A stretch of 16,746 nucleotides of DNA from Candidatus Bathyarchaeota archaeon (GCA_009889585.1 WUQV01000046.1:1-16746); one strand, 5' to 3'. Positions 6,251 through 13,204 are shown, numbered from the stretch's first letter. Program-made: numbers and translations. Notes: generated from the letters alone by a model not told the origin.

Positions 6251-7081
6251 GTGACGGGTTTCAAGCCTAAAGGCTTAATCGAGAAACTTCGGCAAATCTT
6301 CGAGGAAGAACATAAGGTCGAGGTAGCCGTCCTCTTCGGCTCTTTCGTTAGACAAGAGGAAGTCGGGCTTAGCGACGTCGACATAGCGTTCGAAGGCCCC
6401 GTAGTTGAAGCAGAGCTTTTAATGAGGCTCTCGGAATTTTTAAACATACCGACGGAGCGAATCGACCTCCTTCCCCTCGGGCGCCTGCCGACGAAGGTAT
6501 TGGCTAGGGCGCTAAGCGAAGGCATCATCCTGACTTGCAAAAGGCCCGACTTGTTTAACGCCATCGCGTCAAAAGCCGCCATCGAGCACCCTGAGGTAAT
6601 GGAGCTTTACAGGTTAAACCGAGATTATCTCTTGGACCCCAAGGGAGCCATAGACGAGATCAGAGTCCTCGACTTGCTCTTCAACATCGCCCAAAGGGCC
6701 AGGACGCTCAAAGCCCTTGTAGAGGCCCGTCGGCCGGAGGAGTTCGACGGCGATCCCATCTTAGACTCGGCTTTGCGCTGGCTCGTTTACGAAGTAGTTC
6801 AATCGATGATCGACGTATGCGCTCACGTGGCAACCAGCTTGAGGCTGGCGATAGCGGAATCCTATAGGGATTATGTGGTTACCTTGGTCAAAGCTGGCGA
6901 AATGCAACGTGAGCTAGGGCTTGTCTTAGAGGATTACGCAATGCTTCGAAATCGACTTGCTCATAGGTATGGGTTCGTGGGAACGAAGGAATTGGTGGAG
7001 AGGTCAAGAAAGCTTGTCGACGTGCTCGTACGGGACTTCGAGTCGTGGGCGCGTGAGATGATTAAAAAGCATGGCCGTTGA
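6251..7081 (+). CDS. MntA-HepT fusion: minimal nucleotidyltransferase antitoxin joined to HEPN ribonuclease toxin
   Basis: A 276-residue single chain holds both halves of a toxin-antitoxin system usually made from two genes. Residues about 1-100 are a minimal nucleotidyltransferase: LFGSF at 28-32 gives the GSx10DxD signature G30-S31...D42-V-D44, the metal-binding site that transfers nucleotides. Residues about 120-276 are a HEPN/HepT (DUF86) helical domain with the RX4HXY ribonuclease motif R233...H238-R-Y240. In characterised two-gene systems MntA adds AMP units to the HepT tyrosine of this motif and so silences its RNA cleavage. Here the modification could occur in cis. All visible key residues of both domains are present. 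The gene starts with GTG. It stands alone with its own promoter inside a decayed accessory region, suggesting it is retained as a functional module. Confidence 0.85.
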   Translation: MTGFKPKGLIEKLRQIFEEEHKVEVAVLFGSFVRQEEVGLSDVDIAFEGPVVEAELLMRLSEFLNIPTERIDLLPLGRLPTKVLARALSEGIILTCKRPDLFNAIASKAAIEHPEVMELYRLNRDYLLDPKGAIDEIRVLDLLFNIAQRARTLKALVEARRPEEFDGDPILDSALRWLVYEVVQSMIDVCAHVATSLRLAIAESYRDYVVTLVKAGEMQRELGLVLEDYAMLRNRLAHRYGFVGTKELVERSRKLVDVLVRDFESWAREMIKKHGR

Positions 7082-7109
7082 GTTTTAAGCCTCCGTGAAT
7101 ACAGAATTT

Positions 7110-7270
7110 CCTCCTCCCTCGATTGTTAGGCTTGTTATCTTAGAGGAGGTAGCGTAGGAGGCGCTTAGAGCTAAGCGTGAGGTCTTGAGAGTTATCAGCC
7201 TATCGCGATAGGAATGCAGAGGAGGCGAAAATCCCCACGGGCGAAGTCACGCTTGATCGCCGAAGATTAA
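7110..7270 (+). pseudogene. Possible antitoxin-like coding remnant (UPF0175-like at best)
   Basis: Between the MntA-HepT gene and vapB the + strand shows protein-like pieces broken by TAG codons and a frame change: SIVRLVILEEVA, stop, EALRAKREVLRVISLSR, stop, then NAEEAKIPTGEVTLDRRRL in another frame. A helix with AK.EVL.VISLS.Y..AE..KI.TGE loosely recalls UPF0175-type antitoxins, but the match is weak. If correct, a third toxin-antitoxin module once lay here. Confidence 0.25.
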
Positions 7271-7280
7271 CCTTATATTC
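7268..7280 (+). promoter_or_regulatory. TATA-like promoter for vapBC
   Basis: TAACCTTATATTC is centred near 7275. This is only 10 bases before TTG 7285 but 28 before GTG 7303. The spacing favours GTG 7303 as the true leaderless start of vapB. Confidence 0.45.
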
Positions 7281-7302
7281 TAGATTGTCTCAGCCTCTTC
7301 AT

Positions 7303-7575
7303 GTGGCGACCCTTCTAGTGAAGAACTTGCCCGAGGAAGTTCTCAAAGAGCTGAAGAAGCTGAAAGTGGAGCTAGGCTGCAGGACTTGGGCTGATCTGCT
7401 AACGAAGCTAGTCGAAGAGAGGAAGGCGTTTTCGCTTAACGAGGACGACTTTGAGAGGATGAAGGCCGGCGTCGCAGGATTTTTAGAGCTAAGGGCCGTC
7501 GTTTCGAGTAAATGGAAAGGGCCCCCGTCCGTCATCGAAGAAATGAGGAAGTCGAGGGGAAGCGAGTTCGGTTAA
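7303..7575 (+). CDS. vapB: VapB-type antitoxin (ribbon-helix-helix-like)
   Basis: About 90 residues from GTG 7303. An in-frame TTG 7285 would add six residues, but the TATA position and family alignment favour 7303. The start ATLLVKNLPEEVLKELKKLK followed by GCRTWADLLTKLVEE is the pattern of archaeal VapB antitoxins: an N-terminal beta strand for DNA contact, two helices for dimerisation, and a C-terminal toxin-binding tail (here rich in W, P and E). It binds the PIN toxin encoded next and normally represses the operon. The stop lies four bases before the TTG of vapC. The frame is intact, unlike the neighbouring PIN operon. Confidence 0.8.
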   Translation: MATLLVKNLPEEVLKELKKLKVELGCRTWADLLTKLVEERKAFSLNEDDFERMKAGVAGFLELRAVVSSKWKGPPSVIEEMRKSRGSEFG

Positions 7576-7579
7576 GCGC

Positions 7580-8002
7580 TTGCTCACCTTAGATGCGAAC
7601 GTATTCGTCGCGGCTTTAAAAGAGGATGAGCCTTACAGCAACGAGTGTTTTAAGGTACTTAAAAGAATCCCAGCTGAGCTCGTTCTCTCCGAGCCGAGCG
7701 TTGTTTATCAAGAGGTCTGCGGGACTTTGGCGAGGAAAGTCGGCATCGACGTGGCTGATCTAGCGAAGCGACAGCTCGACTTGATGATCCACCCGAAGCT
7801 CCTTTTCAACTGCAACAAATCCTTCTGCATTTCTGCCTACCCCCTTTGCTATGAATATGACATCTACGCGATAGACGCCCTTTACCTCAAGGTAGCACTT
7901 GAAATTAATGCTGATTTAGTATCGCTCGATGAAAGCTTTGTAAAGAAGGTTAACGCCAAAGGAGCCGCCGTCAAAGCTTACCATCCGTCGGAGCTGCTTT
8001 AG
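7580..8002 (+). CDS. vapC: VapC-type PIN-domain ribonuclease toxin
   Basis: A 140-residue PIN domain with all expected acidic residues: D5 in LTLDANVF, E45 in VYQEVCG, an Asp in YAIDALYL and an Asp in LVSLDESF. These form the magnesium site of the VapC endoribonucleases that cut tRNA or rRNA. The N-terminal strand LTLDANVFVAAL and the C-terminal AVKAYHPSELL are complete, so the toxin looks active, in contrast to the D-to-N PIN gene 2.5 kb upstream. It starts with TTG four bases after the vapB stop, so the pair is translationally linked. Two cysteines in the middle (FNCNKSFC) are unusual for the family and could be a thermostabilising feature. Confidence 0.85.
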   Translation: MLTLDANVFVAALKEDEPYSNECFKVLKRIPAELVLSEPSVVYQEVCGTLARKVGIDVADLAKRQLDLMIHPKLLFNCNKSFCISAYPLCYEYDIYAIDALYLKVALEINADLVSLDESFVKKVNAKGAAVKAYHPSELL

Positions 8003-8006
8003 CTCT

Positions 8007-8030
8007 TTAGCCGGAAGATTAGCCGGAAGA
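8007..8030. repeat. Perfect 12-bp tandem repeat after vapC
   Basis: TTAGCCGGAAGA occurs twice head to tail (8007-8018, 8019-8030), starting five bases after the vapC stop. It is the third perfect tandem duplication in the accessory region. Confidence 0.9.
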
Positions 8031-8077
8031 AGCGCTGCCGTTAAGCTGTTACTTTAGCAGAGGCGAAGCTTCTCAGC

Positions 8078-8088
8078 TTATAAAGCTT
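8078..8088 (+). promoter_or_regulatory. TATA-like box upstream of the retropepsin-like pseudogene
   Basis: CTTATAAAGCT, about 50-58 bases before the TTG at 8136. A transcript from it would carry a short leader. It may be a fossil promoter of the broken gene. Confidence 0.3.
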
Positions 8089-8135
8089 ATGGGCTCGGAG
8101 CCGTGCTGAGAAGGAGGGCTATCTGAGGGGAGGGC

Positions 8136-8491
8136 TTGGGCTACGTTTACATCGATGTAACGGTGGTCGGAAAGGAGCGAAAGTCGTAAAGGCCCTAGCG
8201 AATACGGGCTCCGCCTATCTCGTTCTTAATTCAGCGACCGTAAAGGAGGTAGGCCTTTTGCCAACGCCTTACGAAGCCGAGCTAACGTTAGCCGATAAAA
8301 GGAAGGTGAAGGCGAAGCTTTACATCGGGGAGGCCGAAGCTAAAGGAAGGAGGGGCCCGATTTTAATCGCTGAATTCGACGTTCCGATGCCCTTATTGGG
8401 TGTATTCGCCCTTGAAACGCTAGGGTTGAAGCCTAACCCGTTGACAGGCGAGCTGGAAGTTGTAGGGCCGGAGGGCGGCTACTTGCTCTAA
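8136..8491 (+). pseudogene. Retropepsin-like aspartic protease (clan AA), frameshifted and with DTG changed to NTG
   Basis: One frame from TTG 8136 gives the first strands, GYVYIDVTVVGKERKS, then stops at TAA. A frame change near 8181-8187 continues as VKALANTGSAYLVLNS, VKEVGLLPTPYEAELTLAD, KAKLYIGEAE, ILIAEFDVPMPLLGVFALETLGL and PLTGELEVVGPEGG, to the stop at 8491. This is the complete order of a small archaeal/bacterial retropepsin-like domain, including the PLLG.FALETLG motif that precedes the C-terminal strand. The catalytic DTG is NTG, so even a repaired frame should lack protease activity. The intact stretch after the shift (from TTG 8258, 77 codons) covers only the C-terminal two thirds and is not a sensible protein by itself. 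Its stop overlaps the end of the convergent phosphatase gene by four bases. Confidence 0.7.
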
Positions 8492-8982
8492 CGGTCGGCG
8501 GCGCACAATAAGCTCTTCAGCTCGTTGAAGTCGTTAACGTCCTTGCCGAAGTACACGAACTTCACGCGGCCGACGAACCGAACGATATCCGCTACGTGCA
8601 AATCCCTATCGTCGACGTAAATTACCCTCTCCGGTTCGATTTCGACGTTGAGATCGGCTTTAACCCTCTTTAGAAGGGACTTAAGCATCTCATGCTTCCT
8701 AGGGTGGAATTCGATGAAATGATAGTCAAATAAGCCTTCTAATGAAAAAGCTCTAAGCGCCTCTAAAGCTATCGCTGGCTCGTTCCAACTGAGCGTAGAG
8801 ATGATGGCGCCGTGTTCCTTAGCCCACGAGAGGAACTCCTTAACTCCGCTCCTCAGGACGACTTTAACTCCCAAGGAGTCCTCTATCACGTCGTTTGCTA
8901 CCCTTCTGAAGGGGGTCTTCAGGCTCGTTACGTCCTCATGATCCCACACTGTGCCGTCGAGGTCTATGGCTAGTAACCACAT
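8488..8982 (-). CDS. HAD-superfamily phosphatase, magnesium-dependent phosphatase-1 (MDP-1) type
   Basis: A cytoplasmic HAD phosphatase of the MDP-1/NagD-less, capless type. Motif I is LAIDLDGTVWDH (nucleophile Asp and general acid Asp two residues later), motif II is ISTLSWNEP, the Lys of motif III lies in HPRKHEML, and motif IV is IYVDDRDLHV. Three ATGs are possible (8994, 8988, 8982). A minus-strand TATA-like box centred near 9010 is 27 bases before 8982, and the protein then begins MWLLAIDLDGT, usual for the family, so I chose 8982. Substrates of archaeal MDP-1-like enzymes are poorly known; sugar phosphates, phosphotyrosine or glycation products have been proposed for relatives. It converges on the retropepsin-like pseudogene with a four-base overlap of ends. 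Confidence 0.8.
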   Translation of the reverse strand: MWLLAIDLDGTVWDHEDVTSLKTPFRRVANDVIEDSLGVKVVLRSGVKEFLSWAKEHGAIISTLSWNEPAIALEALRAFSLEGLFDYHFIEFHPRKHEMLKSLLKRVKADLNVEIEPERVIYVDDRDLHVADIVRFVGRVKFVYFGKDVNDFNELKSLLCAADR

Positions 8983-9002
8983 CGCCATACTCATCGCGTC
9001 AA

Positions 9003-9016
9003 CTATATTTTAAGGG
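9003..9016 (-). promoter_or_regulatory. TATA-like promoter for the MDP-1-like gene
   Basis: On the minus strand CCTTAAAATATAG is centred about 27 bases before the third ATG (8982). This spacing is what selects that start over 8994 and 8988. Confidence 0.45.
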
Positions 9017-9195
9017 CCTGATGGATAACGTTAGCTTTAGCGAGTTAAGAAGAGTTGAGGTCAAGCGCGTCCCGCCCATCCAAAAGCGAGGATGCGAACA
9101 GTCAACTGGCTTTTAACCCGGCGACAAACTTCGCCCTTGACGTAAGACGGCCTTCTAGCGCTTCCTTAACACCTTAACTTCTCGAAGTGGACGCT

Positions 9196-9900
9196 TTAAC
9201 TTATAACACCTCTAGCCTCCTTTATGAGATCTATGATTTTCTTTACAAACCTATTGAAAATCTCTTGGCCCTTCTCCTTAGTGGCTAAACTCGGCCTTCC
9301 GAAGACCCCTGATTCAGTCGGCCTCCACTTAGCGATTACCTCTAACCCTTTCTTCAACTTCTCATCGGTTATTTCCTTTAACTTAACGCGATCAGGCGCT
9401 AAGTAAAGCATTAATGACGTTTCAATCTCGCCTGCATGAAGATCATCCCTCGTTTCGATTACATCAGATAAGTCAACATCCTTAGGCGTCATTAAGTATA
9501 CAAAAACATCCTTTCTCCTTTTCAAGAACCTAGCTGCTTCCTCAATTGCAATAATATGAGCATTTCCTCCATGAGCTGTAAATAAATATAATCTCTTAAA
9601 TCCTTGATCATATAAGCTACTTAATATATCATATATAAACCTCTTAAAGCTATTAAATGTCACACTAATAGTCCCAGGATAAGCAGCAGTAGATCTACAA
9701 ACGCCATAACATATTACTGGAGCTATGAGCACTTCAATCCCTTTACTAACTTCCTCTGCTATGCGCTCTGCAATAAAAGCATCTGTTGAAAGCTGTAAAT
9801 GGTAACCATGCTCCTCAATAGAACCTATGGGAATAAGAATATCATCATATTTAATTAAGTACTTTTCAACTTCCTTCCAACTCAAATCCCATAACTTCAT
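9196..9900 (-). CDS. Creatininase-family amidohydrolase (possibly FAPy deformylase ArfB-like)
   Basis: 234 residues, the usual length of the creatininase/creatinine amidohydrolase family. Metal and catalytic residues are visible: PIGSIEEHGYHLQLSTD (E29, H31, D40), TAHGGN (H110-N113) and LHAGEIETSLML (H155, E158, E160). In archaea this family includes ArfB, the deformylase of riboflavin and F420 precursor synthesis, as well as enzymes of unknown substrate, so the exact reaction is not settled by sequence alone. The ATG at 9900 lies inside the end of the eL13 gene, and the two overlap by 35 bases in different frames, implying coupled translation. The middle of the gene (about 9500-9800) is more AT-rich than the surrounding genes. 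No intact promoter is needed beyond that of eL13. Confidence 0.8.
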   Translation of the reverse strand: MKLWDLSWKEVEKYLIKYDDILIPIGSIEEHGYHLQLSTDAFIAERIAEEVSKGIEVLIAPVICYGVCRSTAAYPGTISVTFNSFKRFIYDILSSLYDQGFKRLYLFTAHGGNAHIIAIEEAARFLKRRKDVFVYLMTPKDVDLSDVIETRDDLHAGEIETSLMLYLAPDRVKLKEITDEKLKKGLEVIAKWRPTESGVFGRPSLATKEKGQEIFNRFVKKIIDLIKEARGVIS

Positions 9901-10111
9901 AAGTCATCACCACTTTCTTAATCAATCTTTTAATAATCTTTAAGTTCCCCAGCCAAACGCTCCTTCTTTTTTCCACGTATAATTCTAACTTCTTCGATTC
10001 CTTAAGGGTTAACCCAGCTTCCTTTAACTCATTTAAGCTGAAGCCCCTCCCCGTCCTTTTAACCGTAGTAATTTTAGCTGGGCTCCTCACGTACGACGAG
10101 GCGTTTTTCAT
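9866..10111 (-). CDS. rpl13e: Large ribosomal subunit protein eL13 (L13e)
   Basis: An 81-residue basic protein whose core RGFSLNELKEAGLTLKESKKLELYVEKRR is the L13e signature: a short segment, GFSL.EL..AGL, then a helix leading to a VDKRR-type basic end. Archaeal eL13 is a small component of the 50S subunit found mainly in Thermoproteota and related lineages, which supports the taxonomic reading. The N terminus (about 20 residues, rich in K, S and V) replaces the longer arm of eukaryotic L13. The last 11 codons overlap the start of the creatininase-like gene. A TATA-like box about 30 bases upstream supports ATG 10111. It is divergent from cdc48. Confidence 0.85.
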   Translation of the reverse strand: MKNASSYVRSPAKITTVKRTGRGFSLNELKEAGLTLKESKKLELYVEKRRSVWLGNLKIIKRLIKKVVMTYEVMGFELEGS

Positions 10112-10135
10112 ACGAAAGCCTTCTTAAAACGTCCG

Positions 10136-10147
10136 TCTTAAAAGCTC
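10136..10147 (-). promoter_or_regulatory. TATA-like promoter for eL13
   Basis: Minus-strand AGCTTTTAAGAC is centred near 10141, 30 bases before ATG 10111. A second AT-rich patch (CGTTTTAAGA) only 16 bases before the ATG is too close to serve. Confidence 0.4.
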
Positions 10148-10223
10148 TTCTTCGACGAGGGCAACGCTTAGCGTGCGAACCCATCGAAGGATTGAACGAA
10201 GATCGGTTATGCTTAAACGCTTA

Positions 10224-10237
10224 ATCCCTATATAGGA
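10224..10237 (+). promoter_or_regulatory. TATA-like promoter for cdc48
   Basis: AATCCCTATATAGG is centred near 10231, about 33 bases before ATG 10264. The intergenic space 10112-10263 thus holds two divergent core promoters. Confidence 0.45.
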
Positions 10238-10263
10238 CTGAAAGAAAGCTGAGATGACGGCGG

Positions 10264-12939
10264 ATGCCTAGTAGGGACGAGGCGAGGCTCGAGGTACAAC
10301 TGCGAGTGGCTGACGCTCGTCAAAGGGACGTAGGTAGGGGGATCGCTAGGATCGACTACAAAACGATGCAGAAGTTAAAGATAGAAGCTGGAGACGTAAT
10401 AGAGATAGTCGGAAAGAGGACGACGGCAGCCATCACCTGGCCTGCTTACGCTGAGGATCAAGATAAGGACGTCATACGTATCGATGGGTTCATCCGTAGG
10501 AACGCTGGCGTTTCGATAAACGAGTACGTTATCGTCAAGCCGGCTAAATTAAAAGACGCCTCAAGCGTGACGCTCGCGCCAGTAGGAATGTCTTTAAACG
10601 TCGACGAGGAGTTCACGAACTTCGTTAAGAGCCGCTTGATGGAACGACCTCTTGTAGAAGGGGATACCGTTCCCGTAATGATGTTAGGCCATACGGTCTC
10701 GTTCACCGTCGTCAGGACGAGGCCTCATGGCGTTGTTCGCATGACTTACGACACGGCCGTCGAGGTTCTTAGCGAACCAGCCCCTGAGCTTAAGGGCGTT
10801 CCTCGAATCACTTACGAGGACATCGGAGGGCTCCACGAGGAGATACAACGGATTCGTGAGATGGTTGAGCTTCCGTTACGACATCCGGAGGTATTCCAAA
10901 GGCTAGGGATAGAGCCGCCGAAGGGCGTCCTATTGCACGGGCCGCCCGGATGTGGGAAGACTTTGCTCGCAAAGGCCGTGGCGAACGAAGCTGAGGCTAA
11001 CTTCCTCTCGATAAACGGACCAGAGATCATGTCCAAGTTTTACGGGGAAAGTGAAGCGAGGCTCAGGGAGATATTTCAACAAGCTCAACAAAAGGCCCCT
11101 AGCATAATCTTCATCGACGAGATAGACGCTATCGCCCCGAAGCGCGAGGAGGTCACGGGCGAAGTTGAACGAAGGGTCGTGGCTCAGCTTTTGGCACTAA
11201 TGGACGGCCTTGAGGAAAGGGGCAACGTTATAGTCATCGGAGCGACGAACCGCCCTAACGCCGTAGACCCTGCCTTAAGGAGGCCTGGGAGGTTCGATCG
11301 TGAGATCGAGATAGGCGTGCCGGATAAACGAGGGCGTTTCGAGATCCTTCAAATACACACGAGAGGCATGCCCCTTTCCAGCGACGTCGACCTAAGGAAG
11401 CTCGCCGATATAACCCACGGTTACACTGGCGCCGACATAGCGGCTTTATGCCGTGAGACGGCCATGAAGGCCCTTAGGCGTTACTTACCGGAGATAAACT
11501 TAGAGGAGAGGAGGATCCCGCCGAGCGTTTTGGAGAAGATGGAGGTAAGAATGGGGGACTTCTCGGAGGCTTATAAGGAGATAACGCCGACGGCGATGAG
11601 GGAGGTTTACGTCGAGGTTCCAACGGTTCGTTGGGAGGATATAGGAGGATTAGAGGACGTTAAACAAGAGCTTAAGGAAGCTGTCGAATGGCCTTTGAAG
11701 AACCCTGAAGCGTTCAAGAGGATGGGCATACGTCCGCCGAAGGGCATCCTCCTGCTCGGCCCGCCCGGCTGCGGTAAAACGTTACTGGCGAGAGCTGTCG
11801 CAACAGAGAGCGAGGCGAACTTCGTATCGATTAAGGGGCCGGAGGTCTTCTGCCTTCCAGCGGATACGAAGGTCTTAACTCGTGAAGGTATTAAGACCGT
11901 GGCAGAAGTTAGCGAGGAGGATGAAATCCTAGCAGCCGATGAGGGTGGGACTCCGACTTTCTCGAAGATAATTCATAAGTGGGCCTCCGGTAGGCGGAGG
12001 ATACTCGCGATAAAGCTCAATAGCGGCTTTGAGCTTCGAGTTAGTGAGGATCATAGGATAAAAGTAAGGTTGGCCGACAGCAACGAGGCTTTTATCCCGG
12101 CGAAGGGCTTACGCTTAGGTGATGTTGTACTAGGACTACGAAACCTAGAGGAAATCCTTCAAAGGGTCAAGGGGGCCCTGGAGGACCGTTCTAGAGAGCT
12201 TGAAAACGCGTTGAAGTTCGAGGCGAATCACGTGGTCGTGGCCATTGAGCGATCAGGTGAGGAGGAAACTTACGACATAGAGACGTCCACATCCAACTTC
12301 GTCATACTACCAAGCCTTGTGATAGTTCACAACAGCAAATGGGTCGGCGAATCTGAAAGGGCAATAAGGGAGGTATTCAGAAAGGCTCGTATGGCGGCTC
12401 CAGCGGTCATATTCTTCGACGAATTTGACGCTTTAGTGCCACGTCGAGGCTTAGGCTACGGCGATAGCGGCGTAACGGAACGAGTCATAAGCCAGCTTTT
12501 GACCGAGGTTGACGGCCTCGTGACGTTAGAGGACGTAGTCGTTATCGCTGCTACTAACCGTCCGGACATAATCGACCCAGCCTTATTAAGGCCAGGCCGT
12601 TTCGATAAATTGATTTACGTCCCACCTCCTGACGAAAAGGCGAGGATGGAGATATTCAAGATATACGTGAAGGATATGCCGTTGGCGAAGGACGTGAATT
12701 TAAACGAATTAGTAGGGCTGACGAAGGGCTACAGCGGAGCTGATATCGAGGCCTTATGCCGAGAGGCAGCTTTAAACGCGTTAAGGCGCGACATAAGCGC
12801 TAAGGAGGTTACGAAGGCCGACTTCAACAAGGCCTTGGAGATGATCGGGCCTAGCTTGCCGCCTGACGTCGACCAATGGTACAAGCCCTTCTTAAGGCAA
12901 GTCCGTCGAGCTCAAAAGCCGACGACGCCCGTCGCTTGA
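10264..12939 (+). CDS. cdc48: CDC48/VCP (p97-like) AAA+ ATPase with an in-frame mini-intein
   Basis: This hexameric protein-unfolding ATPase feeds substrates to the archaeal proteasome and disassembles complexes. The 891-residue product minus a 161-residue intein leaves 730, normal for archaeal CDC48. Order: N-terminal double-psi barrel and CDC48_2 subdomain (about 1-185); D1 with Walker A GPPGCGKT 226-233, Walker B IIFIDE ending D285-E286 and GATNRP; D2 with Walker A GPPGCGKT 499-506, then the intein (C530-N690), then SKWVGESE, Walker B FFDEFD (D719, E720), and AATNRP with the arginine finger region RRPGRFD-like LRPGRFD. The intein must splice out for D2 to work, because it splits Walker A from the pore loop and Walker B. 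ATG 10264 agrees with the upstream TATA-like box. A small winged-helix gene follows after nine bases. Confidence 0.97.
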   Translation: MPSRDEARLEVQLRVADARQRDVGRGIARIDYKTMQKLKIEAGDVIEIVGKRTTAAITWPAYAEDQDKDVIRIDGFIRRNAGVSINEYVIVKPAKLKDASSVTLAPVGMSLNVDEEFTNFVKSRLMERPLVEGDTVPVMMLGHTVSFTVVRTRPHGVVRMTYDTAVEVLSEPAPELKGVPRITYEDIGGLHEEIQRIREMVELPLRHPEVFQRLGIEPPKGVLLHGPPGCGKTLLAKAVANEAEANFLSINGPEIMSKFYGESEARLREIFQQAQQKAPSIIFIDEIDAIAPKREEVTGEVERRVVAQLLALMDGLEERGNVIVIGATNRPNAVDPALRRPGRFDREIEIGVPDKRGRFEILQIHTRGMPLSSDVDLRKLADITHGYTGADIAALCRETAMKALRRYLPEINLEERRIPPSVLEKMEVRMGDFSEAYKEITPTAMREVYVEVPTVRWEDIGGLEDVKQELKEAVEWPLKNPEAFKRMGIRPPKGILLLGPPGCGKTLLARAVATESEANFVSIKGPEVFCLPADTKVLTREGIKTVAEVSEEDEILAADEGGTPTFSKIIHKWASGRRRILAIKLNSGFELRVSEDHRIKVRLADSNEAFIPAKGLRLGDVVLGLRNLEEILQRVKGALEDRSRELENALKFEANHVVVAIERSGEEETYDIETSTSNFVILPSLVIVHNSKWVGESERAIREVFRKARMAAPAVIFFDEFDALVPRRGLGYGDSGVTERVISQLLTEVDGLVTLEDVVVIAATNRPDIIDPALLRPGRFDKLIYVPPPDEKARMEIFKIYVKDMPLAKDVNLNELVGLTKGYSGADIEALCREAALNALRRDISAKEVTKADFNKALEMIGPSLPPDVDQWYKPFLRQVRRAQKPTTPVA
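11851..12333 (+). mobile_element. Mini-intein in the CDC48 D2 domain, no homing endonuclease
   Basis: A 161-residue class 1 intein. It starts with Cys530 (block A CLPADTKVLTREG) and has a block-B-like segment VSEDHRI, where Ser replaces the common Thr of TxxH. It ends with blocks F and G: YDIETSTSNFVILPS and VIVHN, with the penultimate His and terminal Asn. The +1 extein residue is Ser. Removing it joins GPEVF to SKWVGESE, which restores the normal CDC48 sequence. No LAGLIDADG or other endonuclease motif fits in the roughly 30-40 residues between the splicing halves, only a charged helical linker (ILQRVKGALEDRSRELENAL). It is therefore a mini-intein no longer able to home by itself. The boundaries are exact because both ends are conserved. 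Confidence 0.95.
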
Positions 12940-12948
12940 GGTAGCGCC

Positions 12949-13179
12949 TTGAGCAAAGCCCATTGGAGGCCCCATCCTTTACACACGACCGTCATCGACT
13001 TGTTAAGCCATAAGGGCGCTATGACGGATACGGAGTTATTGAAGCTAGTGCGCGAAACGATAGGAGACGTTAGCTCGAGCGAGTTAAACCGCGTTTTGTT
13101 GAAGCTGGAGCTTAACGGCTTGATTTACGTCTCTAGCTTAGCTCGAGGCGAGCGTAGGGTTGAGCTAAGGACGAGGTAG
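12949..13179 (+). CDS. Small winged-helix DNA-binding-like protein
   Basis: 76 residues from TTG 12949. It has a compact winged-helix arrangement: helix 1 LHTTVIDLLSHKG, helix 2 DTELLKLVRETIG, recognition helix SSSELNRVLLKLELNGLI, then a wing YVSSLARGERRVELR. No other domain fits in the length. It follows cdc48 by nine bases and is probably in the same transcript, so it could be a regulator or an adaptor-like winged helix working with CDC48, as winged-helix domains also bind proteins (for example in ESCRT-II and CdvB). No ATG is available and TTG is the first in-frame start. Function is unproven. Confidence 0.65.
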   Translation: MSKAHWRPHPLHTTVIDLLSHKGAMTDTELLKLVRETIGDVSSSELNRVLLKLELNGLIYVSSLARGERRVELRTR

Positions 13180-13204
13180 TTAGCGCTTGACACTCTCCAC
13201 GACT

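Noticed and set aside
6154..6582. 142-codon minus-strand ORF over the MntA domain
   Set aside because: It mirrors the well-supported MntA-HepT frame on the other strand; Ser/Thr-rich shadow composition.
9021..9116. 31-codon + strand ORF upstream of the MDP-1-like gene
   Set aside because: No recognisable motif and no well-spaced promoter; not supported as a gene.
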